Part shown: one piece after another, positions 62,554-64,000 of the stretch
Layout of the letters: every line of letters starts with the position of its first letter
How positions within the stretch are numbered: position 1 is the stretch's first letter
From: Pedobacter rhodius
Lineage (GTDB): Bacteria; Bacteroidota; Bacteroidia; Sphingobacteriales; Sphingobacteriaceae
NCBI RefSeq assembly: GCF_027213645.1
Contig: NZ_JAPWGL010000002.1
Span: forward strand, 868,001-932,000
Length of the DNA stretch: 64,000 nucleotides
Direction: 5' to 3'
Notes under the pieces: generated by a model
Seen by the model: the letters and a program-made list of their open reading frames with translations, nothing else
Databases searched by the model: none
What the model was told of the DNA's origin: nothing
Program-made: the position numbers and the translations under genes

Positions 62554-64000
62554 TTAAAGCGCCGTAATTGTATATGTTTTGCCTTTTTCTGTTTTTAAAT
62601 CGTAAAGAAATTTTGATCTTACAACGGGTTTATTTAAAACCGCAGCAGGCGAAATAATTAAACCGGCAACGGTATCGGTATGGTAGAATGGATTAGGGTT
62701 ATTTCCTTTGGCTTCGGATAGTTTTATACCATTCGCAGCCATTATTTTATCAGCCAGTCTTATCCGGCAATTGCCGCCCAGCGTCGATTTAAGTATTAAT
62801 TTTTTTAACTTCCCGTTATTCCATTCCATAGTTACAATCTCAAAACCACCCCTGGCCCTCAAGCCGCTTATCGCACCTTTTGCCCAGGCATCTGGTAAAG
62901 CCGGTAACAAATCCAGTGCACCATCGTGACTCTGCATCAGCATTTCAGTTATACCTGCTGTACACCCGAAATTGCCATCAATCTGAAAAGGCGGATGCGC
63001 ATCAAATAAGTTTAAGTAAGTACCGCCGCCACCTGCATTCATACCCAAAGGCGACAGCTGTTTTTTAATCAATTCGAAAGCATGGTTACCATCTAAAAAC
63101 CTGGCCCAGAGGTTTACTTTCCAGCCCATGCTCCACCCTGTAGATATATCGCCACGATAATTCAAGGAATTTTTCGCTGCCTCAAAAAGTTCCGGCGTAC
63201 GATAAGCAGAAATTTGCTTACCGGGAAAAAGTCCGAACAGATGCGAAATATGCCTGTGCTTGTCGGTTGGATCGTCCATATCCGTAATCCATTCTTGTAA
63301 CTGACTGTATTTACCAATTTGCATAGGTGGCATTTGCTTGCGTGCGGCCTTAACCTTCGCTATAAATTCATCATCTTCGCCTAAAGCTTCAGCGGCCTGT
63401 ATGGTATTCGAAAACAAGTCAAAAACAATCTGGTTATCCATTGTAGCGCCTTCTGTAATCGAAACGCCATTCCATCCGGGCAGCTTAGGTTCATTTTCAG
63501 GTGATGTACCGGGTGCATTAACCAGCCAATTATGTGTAGGCTCTTTTACCAGGTGGTCAAGAAAAAATTGTGAAGCACCTTTTAATATAGGGTAATACGA
63601 AGCCATGTATTTTTTATCGCCACCATATAAATATTTTTCCCAAATGTGCTGACTGGTCCAGGCAGCTCCCATCGACCATATTCCCCAATAAATTCTGTCT
63701 ACCGGCCCTGTTATACGCCAGATATCTGTATTGTGATGGGCCACCCAGCCATTTGCACCATACATTACTTTAGCCGTTTCTTGTCCGGTTTCGGATAAAT
63801 CCTTAACCATGTTGATAAAAGGCATGTGCATTTCTGCGAGATTTGTATTTTCAGCGGGCCAGTAATTCATCTGTGTATTGATATTGATGGTATATTTACT
63901 GTCCCAGGGTGGATTCATCTGATCATTCCAGATGCCTTGTAAATTGGCGGGCTGACCACCTGGCTCAGAACTCGAAATGAGCAGGTATCGGCCAAACTGG
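62554..64000 (-). CDS. GH95-family glycosidase, 5' end outside the window
   Basis: The frame runs off the right edge; codons before the first in-window ATG (63918) read [19 protein letters not shown] and NLQGIWND, conserved GH95 sequence, so the ATG is internal. Visible landmarks are [43 protein letters not shown] and [20 protein letters not shown], which surround the family's active-site Asn, His and Asp. About 480 residues of a usual 750-820 are present. GH95 enzymes are alpha-L-fucosidases or alpha-galactosidases by inversion. It is the first gene seen of the enzyme operon. Confidence 0.93.
   Translation of the reverse strand, partial: QFGRYLLISSSEPGGQPANLQGIWNDQMNPPWDSKYTININTQMNYWPAENTNLAEMHMPFINMVKDLSETGQETAKVMYGANGWVAHHNTDIWRITGPVDRIYWGIWSMGAAWTSQHIWEKYLYGGDKKYMASYYPILKGASQFFLDHLVKEPTHNWLVNAPGTSPENEPKLPGWNGVSITEGATMDNQIVFDLFSNTIQAAEALGEDDEFIAKVKAARKQMPPMQIGKYSQLQEWITDMDDPTDKHRHISHLFGLFPGKQISAYRTPELFEAAKNSLNYRGDISTGWSMGWKVNLWARFLDGNHAFELIKKQLSPLGMNAGGGGTYLNLFDAHPPFQIDGNFGCTAGITEMLMQSHDGALDLLPALPDAWAKGAISGLRARGGFEIVTMEWNNGKLKKLILKSTLGGNCRIRLADKIMAANGIKLSEAKGNNPNPFYHTDTVAGLIISPAAVLNKPVVRSKFLYDLKTEKGKTYTITAL

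Overview
The window reads as chromosomal DNA of a Bacteroidota bacterium of the Sphingobacteriaceae type (Pedobacter-like; inference). The reasons are two complete SusC/SusD pairs, many lipoproteins with the lipobox cysteine, promoters of the Bacteroidota form TTTG-N19-TAnnTTTG, AT-rich intergenic DNA, and a saprophyte's set of glycan-degrading enzymes. No tRNA, rRNA, CRISPR array or intact transposase was seen.

Region 1 (1-6 kb): a zinc alcohol dehydrogenase, a GAF-domain histidine kinase, then a LOV-PAS histidine kinase overlapping a CheY-like receiver (a probable blue-light two-component pair), and a MetA-like outer-membrane protein. Region 2 (6-12 kb): a damage-inducible mutasome operon, unknown 125-aa gene - imuA - imuB - dnaE2. 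Its promoter spacer is filled by a perfect inverted repeat, a strong operator candidate. Region 3 (12-16 kb): a DUF3891 protein, a 114-aa unknown with a UUCG-loop terminator, an orphan winged-helix DNA-binding domain without receiver, and a GT39-type membrane glycosyltransferase. Region 4 (16-25 kb): an outer-membrane barrel - unknown - TetR operon with a palindromic operator candidate, then a tetR-tolC-MFP-RND efflux operon with a textbook Bacteroidota promoter.

Region 5 (25-28.6 kb) is a decaying polysaccharide utilisation locus. In transcription order on the minus strand it holds a SusD pseudogene lacking its N-terminal half, a broken lipoprotein, one intact PF05426-type lyase and a broken GH43, followed by a terminator and a serine-recombinase relic. 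Region 6 (28.7-32.6 kb) has two plus-strand genes: a lyase joined to a calcium-type beta/gamma-crystallin domain and a CBM6, and a GH43.

Region 7 (32.7-64 kb) is a large live locus on the minus strand. It contains GH95 (cut by the window edge), GH97, a sugar MFS permease, a beta-lactamase-like/alpha-beta-hydrolase fusion, GH43, GH39, a heparinase-II/III-type lyase, a LacI regulator, SusC2-SusD2-GH43, SusC1-SusD1-DUF5017-DUF1566 lipoproteins, and a 778-aa secreted protein of unknown family. The enzyme mix (arabinofuranosidase/xylosidase-type GH43s, GH39, fucosidase/galactosidase-type GH95, GH97, uronate lyases) suggests a branched, uronic-acid-containing plant or microbial heteroglycan. The SusC/SusD pairs would import oligomers, periplasmic enzymes would finish them, the MFS permease would take up monosaccharide, and LacI would sense it. 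The exact substrate cannot be read from sequence.
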